From the NCBI RefSeq assembly GCF_003628535.1, contig NZ_RBCI01000005.1, positions 62,001 to 126,000 of the forward strand: a DNA stretch of 64,000 nucleotides, in the 5' to 3' direction. The translations under genes and the position numbers were made by a program. This document shows positions 41,550 through 49,924 of the stretch, in pieces (position 1 is the first letter of the stretch; each line of letters begins with the position of its first letter). Origin of the DNA: Flavisolibacter nicotianae (lineage in GTDB: Bacteria > Bacteroidota > Bacteroidia > Chitinophagales > Chitinophagaceae). The notes below the pieces were generated by a model. That model did not search any database. It was given only the letters and a program-made list of their open reading frames with translations, and was not told the DNA's origin.

Positions 41550-42578
41550 ATGAATGTAAACAGGACAGTCCTTACCCTCGACGAATTTACCATCCAGTCG
41601 CTACGACAGTTTCCGCATGCCACCGGTGAATTGAGTACGCTGTTGCGTGACATCGGACTCGCAGCCAAACGCGTCAACGTGGAGGTGAACAAAGCCGGCC
41701 TCGTGGATATTCTTGGCGATGCCGGCACCATGAACGTGCAGGGCGAGGAAGTGAAAAAACTCGACCTGTTTGCCAACAACCAATTCATGGGCGTGTTGCA
41801 GCGTGGGATCAGTTGTGCGGGCATTGCGTCGGAAGAACTGGACGATTTTGTGGCGTTTGACGACGAGATGAGTAAAAACTCCAAGTACGTTTGCCTGTTT
41901 GATCCGCTGGATGGAAGCGGCAACATCGATGTGAACGTTTCTATCGGGACCATCTTTGGTATTTACCGCCGCAAATCGCCGCGGGGAACCCTGGCGGCAA
42001 AAGAAGACTTCCTGCAACGCGGTCTCGAACAGGTGGCCGCCGGCTATATCGTTTACGGGTCATCCACGATGTTCGTTTATGCAACCCGCCGTGGCGTGAA
42101 TGGTTTTACACTCGATCCCTCTGTTGGCGAGTTTTGCCTCAGTCATCCAAACATTAAAATACCGGATTCGGGAAATTTTTATTCGGTGAACCACGGCAAT
42201 TTTTTCCAGTACGAGGACGGTGTGAAAGAATACATTGCCCGCTGCCAAAACAAAACTCCCGAAAACGGCGGTCCCTATACCCAGCGCTATATTGGCAGCA
42301 TGGTAGCCGACGTGCACCGCAACCTGATTAAAGGCGGCATCTTCATGTACCCGCTCACAAAGGATAAGCCCCAGGGAAAACTCCGGCTGTTGTATGAGTG
42401 CAACCCGTTTGCCTTCATCGTGGAAGTGGCCGGTGGAAAAGCCACGGACGGCCACCAGCGTATCCTCGAGATTGTTCCGACCGAACTGCACCAGCGAAGT
42501 GCTTTTTTTGTCGGCAGTAAAAACATGATGGCAGAACTCGAGGAATGCCTGACAGGCGGGAAGCAAGTCGCCGGTTAG
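41550..42578 (+). CDS. fbp: Fructose-1,6-bisphosphatase, class I
   Basis: Removes the 1-phosphate of fructose 1,6-bisphosphate in gluconeogenesis. The 342-residue protein has the metal-site motif [24 protein letters not shown] (about residues 115-138, in parts) and [25 protein letters not shown], the C-terminal signature with the catalytic Glu and phosphate-binding residues. [20 protein letters not shown] is also conserved. It has its own promoter and is followed after 65 bases by an ABC ATPase gene. Confidence 0.97.
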   Translation: MNVNRTVLTLDEFTIQSLRQFPHATGELSTLLRDIGLAAKRVNVEVNKAGLVDILGDAGTMNVQGEEVKKLDLFANNQFMGVLQRGISCAGIASEELDDFVAFDDEMSKNSKYVCLFDPLDGSGNIDVNVSIGTIFGIYRRKSPRGTLAAKEDFLQRGLEQVAAGYIVYGSSTMFVYATRRGVNGFTLDPSVGEFCLSHPNIKIPDSGNFYSVNHGNFFQYEDGVKEYIARCQNKTPENGGPYTQRYIGSMVADVHRNLIKGGIFMYPLTKDKPQGKLRLLYECNPFAFIVEVAGGKATDGHQRILEIVPTELHQRSAFFVGSKNMMAELEECLTGGKQVAG

Positions 42579-42643
42579 TCGCTTGGCCGGAAAAGTTTTC
42601 CAGTTGCTTTTTTTACAGGAGATTTGCACGCAAAACAAGAAAA

Positions 42644-43411
42644 ATGGCCGAGGCGAAGGCGATCATTTCCGTTAATGACCTGGTGAAATTCTATGGCAGC
42701 TTCCAGGCGGTAAAAGGAATTTCGTTTGATGTTTACGAAGGAGAGATTTTTGGTTTGCTGGGCCCGAATGGTGCCGGCAAGTCCACCACGCTGGAAATTA
42801 TCGAAACCCTCCGGGAAAAAAGCAGCGGCACCATCCGGGTAAACGGGTACGACCTGGATGCCGAACCCAATGAGATCAAAAAAATCATCGGTGTCCAATT
42901 GCAGACCAGCGGATTTTATCCCAACCTGAACCTAGTGCAGTTGATTGACCTTTTTGCCGGCCTTTACAACAGGAAGGTGGATGCATTGTCGCTGCTCGAC
43001 CGTGTCAATCTGCGGGACAAGGCAAAGGCGAAAGTAAAAGAGTTGAGCGGTGGGCAGAAGCAACGGTTTTCCATTGCCACGACGCTGATCAACGACCCGA
43101 AGATCATTTTCCTCGACGAACCCACGACCGGCCTTGATCCCCAGGCCCGACGAAATTTGTGGGACCTGGTCCGGGACATTCGCGGGAAAGGCACGACGGT
43201 GATCATTACCACGCATTACATGGACGAAGCCGAATACCTTTGCGACCGTGTGGCTATCATCGACAGTGGCAGGATCGTTGCTCTCAGTTCGCCCGATGGG
43301 CTGATTGACGAACTGGTTGCCACGGGCTTCGAACGGCCCAAGGAAGTCAAGCAGGCCAATCTTGAAGACGTTTTTATTCACCTAACAGGACATTCACTCC
43401 GAGAAAATTAA
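42644..43411 (+). CDS. ABC transporter ATP-binding protein (orphan)
   Basis: A 255-residue ABC ATPase of the DrrA/NatA-like export type. Walker A is GLLGPNGAGKST (about residues 42-53), the signature is ELSGGQKQRFSIA and Walker B IIFLDEPTTGLDPQARR, with the switch His in TTHYMDEAE. No permease gene is adjacent; the next gene is an FKBP 4 bases on. The membrane partner must be elsewhere. ATG 42644 was chosen because upstream in-frame codons overlap fbp and are unrelated to ABC proteins. Confidence 0.92.
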   Translation: MAEAKAIISVNDLVKFYGSFQAVKGISFDVYEGEIFGLLGPNGAGKSTTLEIIETLREKSSGTIRVNGYDLDAEPNEIKKIIGVQLQTSGFYPNLNLVQLIDLFAGLYNRKVDALSLLDRVNLRDKAKAKVKELSGGQKQRFSIATTLINDPKIIFLDEPTTGLDPQARRNLWDLVRDIRGKGTTVIITTHYMDEAEYLCDRVAIIDSGRIVALSSPDGLIDELVATGFERPKEVKQANLEDVFIHLTGHSLREN

Positions 43412-43415
43412 TACG

Positions 43416-43853
43416 ATGAGCTTATTCGACAAACTCCAAAATTCCCGCAACGAAAAGATCCAGAAACAAAAGGACGAAGGTGCCGCCTTCATGGCAGAGA
43501 ACCGCACAAAAGAAGGTGTGGTGGAGCTGCCCAATGGCATTCAATACCAGGTGCTGAAAGAAGGCAGCGGGCCCAAACCGTCGCCCAATAGCAACATCAA
43601 AGCGCACTACCGTGGCGCCCTGCTGGATGGCAAGGAATTCGACAGTTCGTTCAAACGAAACCAGCCTTTCACGGCAAGGCTGACACAACTCATTAAAGGC
43701 TGGCAGGACGTGTTGCCGATGATGCCGGTCGGAAGCATGTGGCGGCTTTGGATACCGTCCAACCTGGCCTACGGCGACAACGGTGCCGGTGGCAGCATCC
43801 CCGGGGGTGCAACGCTTGTGTTCGACATCGAGCTTTTGGAAATACTCAGTTAA
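43416..43853 (+). CDS. FKBP-type peptidyl-prolyl isomerase, cytoplasmic
   Basis: A 145-residue FKBP without a signal peptide. A charged helical N-terminus (MSLFDKLQNSRNEKIQKQKDEGAAFMAENR, in parts) resembles the FklB/FkpA dimerisation arm. The FKBP domain at about 37-145 has GIQYQVLKEGSGPKPSPNSNIKAHYRGALLDGKEFDSS (in parts), LIKGWQDVLPMMPVGSMWRLWIPSNLAYG and PGGATLVFDIELL. It lies 4 bases after the ABC ATPase gene and 9 before the YfiT-like gene, so an operon is likely. Confidence 0.92.
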   Translation: MSLFDKLQNSRNEKIQKQKDEGAAFMAENRTKEGVVELPNGIQYQVLKEGSGPKPSPNSNIKAHYRGALLDGKEFDSSFKRNQPFTARLTQLIKGWQDVLPMMPVGSMWRLWIPSNLAYGDNGAGGSIPGGATLVFDIELLEILS

Positions 43854-43862
43854 ACCAACAAC

Positions 43863-44393
43863 ATGCAGGAAGACCTTCGCTACCCTGTTGGGACCTACGA
43901 ACCCAAACCGTATTCGGACGAGCTGAAAGAGACGTGGCTGGCCGATATCCGTTTTCTGCCGCAGGCCATTGAAAATGCCGTCAGCAACCTTTCGGAAGAA
44001 CAGCTTCACACGCCATACCGCGAGGGCGGATGGACCGTGCACCAGGTGGTGCATCACGTGGCGGATAGTCACATGAACGCATATTGCCGGTTCAAGCTGG
44101 GATATACGGAAGAAAATCCGACCATCCGTCCATACGATGAAAATCGCTGGGCCCAAACCAGCGATGTGCAAATCCTCCCGGTAAATATTTCCATTACGTT
44201 GCTGTATGCCCTGCACAGCCGCTGGTGTACTTTCCTGGAAAGTTTTACCAACAGGGATTACGAGCGGACGGTCTATCATCCCGAACACAAAAAAGAATTC
44301 ACCTTGTGGGGCTTGCTGGGCATGTATGCCTGGCATTGCCGCCATCATGTCGCTCACATTACTTCATTGCGGGAGCGAAAGGGCTGGAATTAA
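43863..44393 (+). CDS. YfiT/BstA-like DinB-fold metal-dependent hydrolase or transferase
   Basis: A 176-residue four-helix-bundle protein of the DinB superfamily. It resembles B. subtilis YfiT/BstA, a bacillithiol S-transferase: it starts DLRYPVGTYEPKP and has REGGWTVHQVVHHVADSHMNAY and GMYAWHCRHHVAHITSLRER, whose three histidines would bind a metal. Whether this organism makes bacillithiol is not known from the window. It is third in an apparent operon with the ABC ATPase and FKBP genes. Confidence 0.88.
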   Translation: MQEDLRYPVGTYEPKPYSDELKETWLADIRFLPQAIENAVSNLSEEQLHTPYREGGWTVHQVVHHVADSHMNAYCRFKLGYTEENPTIRPYDENRWAQTSDVQILPVNISITLLYALHSRWCTFLESFTNRDYERTVYHPEHKKEFTLWGLLGMYAWHCRHHVAHITSLRERKGWN

Positions 44394-44402
44394 TTTCGAC
44401 AT

Positions 44403-44948
44403 ATGAAATGGAAAGTTTTAGAATCGACCTACCTATTTAATGAACCCTGGCTTACCGTACGAAAAGACAAATGCCTGACACCCGGGGGAAAGATCGTCTC
44501 ATCGTTTTACGTGAATGAATATCCCGACTGGGCCAATGCGTTTTGCCTGACAAAAGACGGCCGCGTGGTGATGGTGCGGCAGTACCGGCATGGCCTGGGC
44601 GAAGAAGGCATTGAACTGCCGGGCGGCGTGGTGGAAGAAGGCGAAAGTCTCGAGGAAGGAGTGAAGCGTGAATTACTCGAAGAAACCGGCTACCGGTTTG
44701 AAAACCTGGAATACCTGGGAAAGATCTCTGCGAACCCTTCCACCACCAATAACCTGATGCACATGTTTTTGGCAACAGGAGGTGAGAAGGTAGCCGAGCA
44801 AAGCCTGGACGAAGCCGAGGAAGTGGAAGTGGTGTATTATACGCTTGACGAAATCAAGCAATTGCTAAAGGAGCACCGGATCATGCAAAGCCTCCATGTC
44901 AACTGCATCTTTTACGCACTGGCCCGCCTGGGCGAGTTGAGATATTGA
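44403..44948 (+). CDS. Nudix hydrolase, ADP-ribose pyrophosphatase-like
   Basis: A 181-residue Nudix protein. The box GGVVEEGESLEEGVKRELLEETGY (about residues 75-98, in parts) is complete. The N-terminal WKVLESTYLFNEPWLTVRKDKC and the proline-rich LGKISANPSTTNNLMHMFLA after the box match ADP-ribose or sugar-nucleotide pyrophosphatases of the NudF/YfcD kind. The end overlaps by 37 bases the end of the convergent folC gene, an unusually long 3' overlap. Confidence 0.9.
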   Translation: MKWKVLESTYLFNEPWLTVRKDKCLTPGGKIVSSFYVNEYPDWANAFCLTKDGRVVMVRQYRHGLGEEGIELPGGVVEEGESLEEGVKRELLEETGYRFENLEYLGKISANPSTTNNLMHMFLATGGEKVAEQSLDEAEEVEVVYYTLDEIKQLLKEHRIMQSLHVNCIFYALARLGELRY

Positions 44949-46234
44949 GACTTGTCCACTTCGGCCACGAGGAAGATACTTCCGCACACCAGTATAAGAT
45001 CGTCTTGTCCCGCCTTTCGAAGTGCGGCCTGCAGGGCCGTGTTTACATCCACATAGCTGTCACCTTTCAACTGGCAGGTCGCTGCAATTTGGGCAAGTAC
45101 TCCCGACGGTAACGCTCTTGGAATGTGCGCCTGCGTGAAATAGTAGGTCGCATCGGTGGGAAGCAGGCGCAATACGTCGTCCGCTTCTTTGTCTTTTACA
45201 ATGCCGATGACGATGTGCAGTTGCCGAAAAAGGGTCTGCTCCAGGTGGGCCATCATTTGACCGATGCCCTGCGGGTTGTGGGCCACTTCCAGAACAACCG
45301 TCGGGTGCTGGCCGATCACTTCCCACCGGCCTCCAAGGCCAGTCGTCCCCCTGACGTTTTGCAAAGCCTTCTGAACGGAGGCCGCTGGTAAATTCCAGTC
45401 TCTTTCGCTCAGCACGCCAACTGCCGTCAGCACGGTTCGGACGTTTCGTACCTGGTAAATGCCCGGCAAATCAGTTTGGATTGTGCAAATAGTATTCGTT
45501 TGATCCGACAGTTCGATTGATAAAGCAAACGGATGCAATTTCCAGGACCGGATCGAAAATCGATCTTCGGCCCAGTAAATAGGCGCATTTTTTTCAGCAG
45601 CGATCCGTTGGAAAACAGGCTTGGTTTCCGGCAGGGTTTCACCGATGACCACCGGTATGTTCGGTTTGATGATCCCCGCTTTTTCGCCGGCGATGGCAGA
45701 CAGTGTGTTGCCCAGCAGGTTCATATGGTCCCAACCGATGTTGGTGATGACCGACAATTCCGGGGTTATGATATTGGTGCTGTCCAGCCGTCCGCCCAGG
45801 CCAACCTCAATGATCGCGATGTCAACCTGCTGCTCGGCAAAAAACTGCATGGCCATGGCGACCGTGATCTCGAAAAAAGACGGCTCGATGGTCTCGATTT
45901 GTGGCTTCAATCTTTCCACAAATGTGGTTACATACGCTTCCGGGATCATGTCGCCGTTTAGCCGGATGCGTTCGCGGAAGTCGTAGAGATGCGGCGAGGT
46001 GTAAAGCCCGGTTTTGTATCCCGCGGTTTGAAAGATGGCGGCCAGCATATGACTGACCGAACCCTTTCCATTGGTGCCGGCAACGTGGATTGTTTTAAAT
46101 TTTTGCTCCGGGTTTCCCAGGTGATCGCAAAGCGCCTGGATATTGGTCAGGTCTTTCTTGAAAGCAGCACTGCCCATGCGGCTGAACATGGGCAGTTTCT
46201 GGAAAATATAATCAAGTGTGTCGCGGTAATTCAT
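44912..46234 (-). CDS. folC: Folylpolyglutamate synthase / dihydrofolate synthase
   Basis: Adds glutamate to folates; many bacterial versions also make dihydrofolate from dihydropteroate. The 440-residue Mur-ligase-like protein has the P-loop HVAGTNGKGSVSHMLAAIF, then GLYTSPHLYDFRERIRLNG, EVGLGGRLDSTNII and, in the C-terminal domain, LEVAHNPQGIGQMMAHL. A minus-strand TACTTTTG at 46249-46242 lies 7 bases before the ATG, suggesting its own promoter although the TonB-like gene lies just upstream on the same strand. Confidence 0.95.
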   Translation of the reverse strand: MNYRDTLDYIFQKLPMFSRMGSAAFKKDLTNIQALCDHLGNPEQKFKTIHVAGTNGKGSVSHMLAAIFQTAGYKTGLYTSPHLYDFRERIRLNGDMIPEAYVTTFVERLKPQIETIEPSFFEITVAMAMQFFAEQQVDIAIIEVGLGGRLDSTNIITPELSVITNIGWDHMNLLGNTLSAIAGEKAGIIKPNIPVVIGETLPETKPVFQRIAAEKNAPIYWAEDRFSIRSWKLHPFALSIELSDQTNTICTIQTDLPGIYQVRNVRTVLTAVGVLSERDWNLPAASVQKALQNVRGTTGLGGRWEVIGQHPTVVLEVAHNPQGIGQMMAHLEQTLFRQLHIVIGIVKDKEADDVLRLLPTDATYYFTQAHIPRALPSGVLAQIAATCQLKGDSYVDVNTALQAALRKAGQDDLILVCGSIFLVAEVDKSQYLNSPRRASA

Positions 46235-46241
46235 CCGGCAG

Positions 46242-46249
46242 CAAAAGTA
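46242..46249 (-). promoter_or_regulatory. Possible -7 element of folC
   Basis: TACTTTTG on the minus strand matches TAnnTTTG and ends 7 bases before the folC ATG. The leader would be close to zero length. Confidence 0.4.
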
Positions 46250-46262
46250 TTGCGGCCTTTGG

Positions 46263-47123
46263 TTATTTCACGCTAAATGAAAAACTCAATTTCTGTTTAA
46301 AGCCACCGTCATATTGCGGGAATTTGATCTGCCGGGCTCTTGTTAGGGCAATGGTGTATTGCTTACTAGAACGGGGCAAGCTCGACCCACTTACCTGATA
46401 GTTGGCAGAGACCAATCGTCCATTTGGGTCCACGTCAATATCAAGAACGATTGTTCCGCCTTCGTTGAAATCATCTTCAAAGCTTTGAGCTGGTATGTTA
46501 ACCACCCGCACACCAAGGCGGCGAGGTGTGTAGTTTTTTCCATTGGGATTTCCGCCGATGCTTCCCTGGTCGCCGGGGCCTCCGCCCTGTCCTTCTCCTG
46601 TTCCTGGATGATAGGTATCAGCGCCGTTGCCACCATTTCCATTGCCGCCACGCACCTGTCCCATTACGGCTCTTGGACGGGGCGGTGCAGGTGTTGGAGT
46701 GACATTGGCCGTTGTAGGCGTTGTTTTCTCCACCTTGGTCTCTTCGTTGATCTTTGTCGCTTCCGGCTTCGTGGCTCTTGGCTTGTAAACCGGCGGCGCT
46801 TCCCGCTCGTCGTCTTCTTCCACATCTTTTACGGGCTCGCTGGATGCCTGCGTTGCCTGCTGTACCGGTGTGTAGGCAACCTGTTGCGCCGGTGCCGGCT
46901 CGCCGGGCAGTTGCGGCTGGTCATTACCCGAGCCCACGTCGCTACTGCCAAGATTGATCTCGATATATTCTTCCTTGGGTGCAGGCGGCACCACGGGTTC
47001 GTAAAATTTGACAAGGAAAACCAGCAGTAGGATTGCACCGGCAATGCCTGCCGTATACAGCGAAGCCTGGATGTTCTTTTGCCTTTCAAAATCCGCGGTG
47101 GGCATGGTAATAGCGTTGCTCAT
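46263..47123 (-). CDS. TonB-like energy transducer (orphan)
   Basis: A 286-residue TonB/TolA-like protein. A short cytoplasmic N-terminus precedes one membrane helix (IAGAILLLVFLVKFY, about residues 24-45). A long periplasmic linker follows: Pro/Glu/Lys/Thr-rich (about 46-165), then Gly/Asn-rich (GGNGNGGNGADT, GEGQGGGPGDQG). The C-terminal domain (about 205-286) has GGTIVLDIDVDPNGRLVSANY and a final RARQIKFPQYDGGFKQKLSFSF, the fold that contacts outer-membrane receptors. In related genomes this gene usually follows exbB and exbD before folC; here exbB/exbD are absent and an MFS gene lies upstream. ATG 47123 was chosen. Confidence 0.85.
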   Translation of the reverse strand: MSNAITMPTADFERQKNIQASLYTAGIAGAILLLVFLVKFYEPVVPPAPKEEYIEINLGSSDVGSGNDQPQLPGEPAPAQQVAYTPVQQATQASSEPVKDVEEDDEREAPPVYKPRATKPEATKINEETKVEKTTPTTANVTPTPAPPRPRAVMGQVRGGNGNGGNGADTYHPGTGEGQGGGPGDQGSIGGNPNGKNYTPRRLGVRVVNIPAQSFEDDFNEGGTIVLDIDVDPNGRLVSANYQVSGSSLPRSSKQYTIALTRARQIKFPQYDGGFKQKLSFSFSVK

Positions 47124-47327
47124 ACGAATAGACTCTTGCACGTTTCGACAATAAAACGCAGCGGAAATTAAAAAATTATCAATGGACGAAAGGGAAATCC
47201 CGGCCTTTTTAACATTCTACAGGCATCAGCGGAAAATTTTTTGGCTGTTCGTCCAGCTGAACCTGCGTTGCCGTCTTCGGTGGAAACGTTGGTAGTAGTG
47301 CAGGTTTGCTTACCTCCCGTCCCGGGT

Positions 47328-48479
47328 TCATTTCCGGTTTCGTAATGCCAGTAGCCCCAGCAGCGGTCCCGGCGCCAGGATCCAGAGGGCTTTTTCATTC
47401 ATAACGGAAAACAGTTCCTTCAGCAGTTGGATGCTGGCAATGGTGATGGCAAAACCGATACAGGTGACAACGGTGAGTGCCGTGCCCTTGACCTTTTCGC
47501 CGGCCGCTCCCGCAACCAGGGCCGAAAATTGCGGCGAGTCCGGGATTACCACAAAACCCCAAAGCAGCACGAAAGAATAGAAAACCACAGGGCCAGCAAG
47601 GAAGGCCAACGGTGCCACAAGGCAGCAGCAAAAGGAAAGGAGCAAGGCCATGACTGCAACTGTTCTGCTTCCACGGCGCAACGATAGCCAGCCACCTGCT
47701 ACACAGCCGATGCTGCCGATTCCGATGCTTGCAAAGCTCCACCCGAAAGGATGGCTGGGCAGGTGATGAAAGCCCTGGTAGGCGGAGAAGAGTGCCGGCA
47801 GGATGGCCCAAAACGCATACAACTCCCACATGTGGCCAAAATAGCCGAAGGCCGCGGACCGAAACGCCGGGTAACGGAATACGGTAAAGGCCGCTGCAAA
47901 ATCCGGTTTCGAAAGAAGTGCGGGTTTTTTTGTCGGTGGCAAAAAGAAAAACACCACGAAGCCACCAGTTGCTGCAAGAAGCGACGAGGTAACGACAACT
48001 GTTTTCCAGTTTAAACCGCCGAGTTGCGAACGGACAAGGTGCGGAAAGGCCGTGCCCAGGACAAGTGCGCCAACCAGCCATCCGAGTGCTTTGCCAAGTT
48101 TTTTGGGGAATACATCTGCGGCGATTTTCATTCCGACCGGGTAGATACCTGCCAGGAAAAAACCGGTCGCAAACCGAAGCAGGGAAATGGCCGGTGGAAA
48201 TTTGAAAATGAAAACGATGGCGCCGTTTGCCGCCGCTGCAAGAAGGGCCGAAAAGAAAAATACTGCTTTTGCCGGGTATCGGTCGGCAATGGTGAAAAGC
48301 GAAAAAACCAGTGTGCCCGCAATAAAACCAAATTGAACGAAAGTCGTCATGCCGGCGCTGCCACTTCCCGGTGCTATTTTATCGGCAATGGCATTGCCGG
48401 CAAACCAGACCGACGTTCCGGCAAATTGCGAAAAGACCAGGAGCAGTAAGGATCGGTTGTCCGAAGAGGAAGCAGGCAT
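47328..48479 (-). CDS. Major facilitator superfamily transporter
   Basis: A 383-residue membrane protein with about twelve helices. The loop 2-3 motif region contains LFTIADRYPAKAVFFFSALLAA, corresponding to the MFS GxLxDRxGRR signature in degenerate form. Helix 4-5 includes FLAGIYPVGMKIAADVFPKKLGKALGWLVGALVLG (in parts), typical of the family. The substrate is unknown. An inverted repeat and the radical SAM gene lie upstream of the next gene; no regulator is adjacent. About 200 bases between it and the TonB-like gene hold nothing recognisable. Confidence 0.88.
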   Translation of the reverse strand: MPASSSDNRSLLLLVFSQFAGTSVWFAGNAIADKIAPGSGSAGMTTFVQFGFIAGTLVFSLFTIADRYPAKAVFFFSALLAAAANGAIVFIFKFPPAISLLRFATGFFLAGIYPVGMKIAADVFPKKLGKALGWLVGALVLGTAFPHLVRSQLGGLNWKTVVVTSSLLAATGGFVVFFFLPPTKKPALLSKPDFAAAFTVFRYPAFRSAAFGYFGHMWELYAFWAILPALFSAYQGFHHLPSHPFGWSFASIGIGSIGCVAGGWLSLRRGSRTVAVMALLLSFCCCLVAPLAFLAGPVVFYSFVLLWGFVVIPDSPQFSALVAGAAGEKVKGTALTVVTCIGFAITIASIQLLKELFSVMNEKALWILAPGPLLGLLALRNRK

Positions 48480-48486
48480 GAAAAGA

Positions 48487-48561
48487 GTTTACGCGTTTAC
48501 AAGTTTACGTGTTCACGAGTGATTTGTTGGATCAAACCTGTCAATGTGTAAACGTGTAAAC
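48487..48561. repeat. Inverted repeat built of GTTTAC units
   Basis: GTTTACGCGTTTACA at 48487-48501 is mirrored by 48547-48561 with 14 of 15 matches. Each arm is itself a tandem of a degenerate eight-base unit (GTTTACGC, GTTTACAA, GTTTACGT, GTTCACGA on the left). It occupies the spacer between the radical SAM gene and the MFS gene, both on the minus strand. There is no T-run. Confidence 0.6.
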
Positions 48562-48572
48562 CTGTGACCCGA

Positions 48573-49859
48573 TCAGTGTGCAAAATCGCTTTCATAATTG
48601 CCCCTGATGCGTTCGATCGGCGGGTTGAAATACCCGAATTTCAAATGTGGGAACTCTTCTTTCAGCAATTCCATCAGCTGCTTGATACCGAGAAGTTCTC
48701 CTGACTGGTGCACGCCGACTTTGCCAAGGTACCAGTCCGGGTCGATGTTGAAATTGCGCCATTGGATCATGCGGAGGTCCGTATCGATAATCAGTTTCCG
48801 CAGAGCCTCGTATTCTTCCACACTGTCGGTAAGGCCGGGGAAAACGAAATAGTTGATGGATGTCCAGCCGCCGAATTCCCGCACCACCTTCAGGCTTTCG
48901 ATGATGTCTTCAAATTCGTAATTGTTGGGCCGGTAGTAGGGCATGTATAATTCTCTTCTTGCGGAGTTGGTGCTGACGCGGATGGAATTCAGACCGGCCT
49001 CACACAGGGCCCTGACGGCAACCGGGTCGGAGCCGTTTGTATTGATGTTGATACTGCCTTTTTGCGTGTGCTTACGGATTTCAAGGATGGCTTCCCGGAT
49101 AGTCTTCCACATCAGCAGTGGTTCGCCTTCGCATCCCTGGCCAAAGCTTACGATTGGATAAGGCGCAGACTCGAGGTGCGGTACGGTATACTCAACGATT
49201 TCTTCCGCGGTTGGTTTAAAGGTTAAGCGGTCCTGCGTCGAAACGATTGCTTCGTCTTCGGGTTGAAACGAGATACAGCCCACGCAATTGGCATTACAGG
49301 CCGGCGACGAAGGGATCGGGCATTCCCATCGTCCCATAAAATAGTTCCGGGCTGCGGGGCATTGATAGGTCAAGGCGCAATTGCTGGCCAGGTGCTCCAC
49401 CAACCGGTTATGCGGATAGGCTTTGCGTAAAGCTGCAACGCCCTGTTTCACTTTTTTATCGTCAAAGCCTTCGCACTCCTGGCGGATATCCTGCTCGATA
49501 CGGACTACCGGCACATAAAATTTGTCATCGTCCCAGCCAACGGCAGTGTAGCAGAAGAGGGGAAGCGTGGGAGCATTGGGCTCGCTTTCGTAAGCGGCAA
49601 GGTAAAATGCTGTATGAGCCGGCGGAATAAAAGCAGCAACGGCCCAGCCCTTTTCGCAAAGTCGCATCTCGCCGGTCTTTACGTCGATGCCGATTCCTTT
49701 TCTGCCGGGCAATTCGTACAACTGCCCGCCTTCCGGCAGTTCAATCCATTCGTCTTCCGGCACAGGCATGGCATCCCAGCCGGACCGGCCAACCACGTAA
49801 AGGGAAGTGTCTTCAAAAATATTTCCCTTGCCATCAGAATAGAGAATGAATGGACTCAT
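48573..49859 (-). CDS. Radical SAM protein of unknown reaction
   Basis: A 428-residue radical SAM enzyme. The 4Fe-4S motif is CNANCVGC, the CxxxCxxC pattern, at about residues 187-194, unusually far from the N-terminus. Downstream are FGQGCEGEPLLMWKTI, the GEP-type motif, and INTNGSDP and RVSTNSARRELYMPYYRP, which complete the barrel. The N-terminal 180 residues form a separate domain with more cysteines (NCALTYQCPAARNYF). ATG 49859 (MSPFILYSDGKG) was chosen because upstream codons look non-coding. The reaction cannot be assigned. The neighbours, a small membrane protein and a ureohydrolase, give no clear clue. Confidence 0.85.
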   Translation of the reverse strand: MSPFILYSDGKGNIFEDTSLYVVGRSGWDAMPVPEDEWIELPEGGQLYELPGRKGIGIDVKTGEMRLCEKGWAVAAFIPPAHTAFYLAAYESEPNAPTLPLFCYTAVGWDDDKFYVPVVRIEQDIRQECEGFDDKKVKQGVAALRKAYPHNRLVEHLASNCALTYQCPAARNYFMGRWECPIPSSPACNANCVGCISFQPEDEAIVSTQDRLTFKPTAEEIVEYTVPHLESAPYPIVSFGQGCEGEPLLMWKTIREAILEIRKHTQKGSININTNGSDPVAVRALCEAGLNSIRVSTNSARRELYMPYYRPNNYEFEDIIESLKVVREFGGWTSINYFVFPGLTDSVEEYEALRKLIIDTDLRMIQWRNFNIDPDWYLGKVGVHQSGELLGIKQLMELLKEEFPHLKFGYFNPPIERIRGNYESDFAH

Positions 49860-49924
49860 GCTGGTAAAATTGAGGCGGCAAAGTTCGTTCTTTGAAGCCG
49901 CATTACAACAACCCCATAAAGGTT

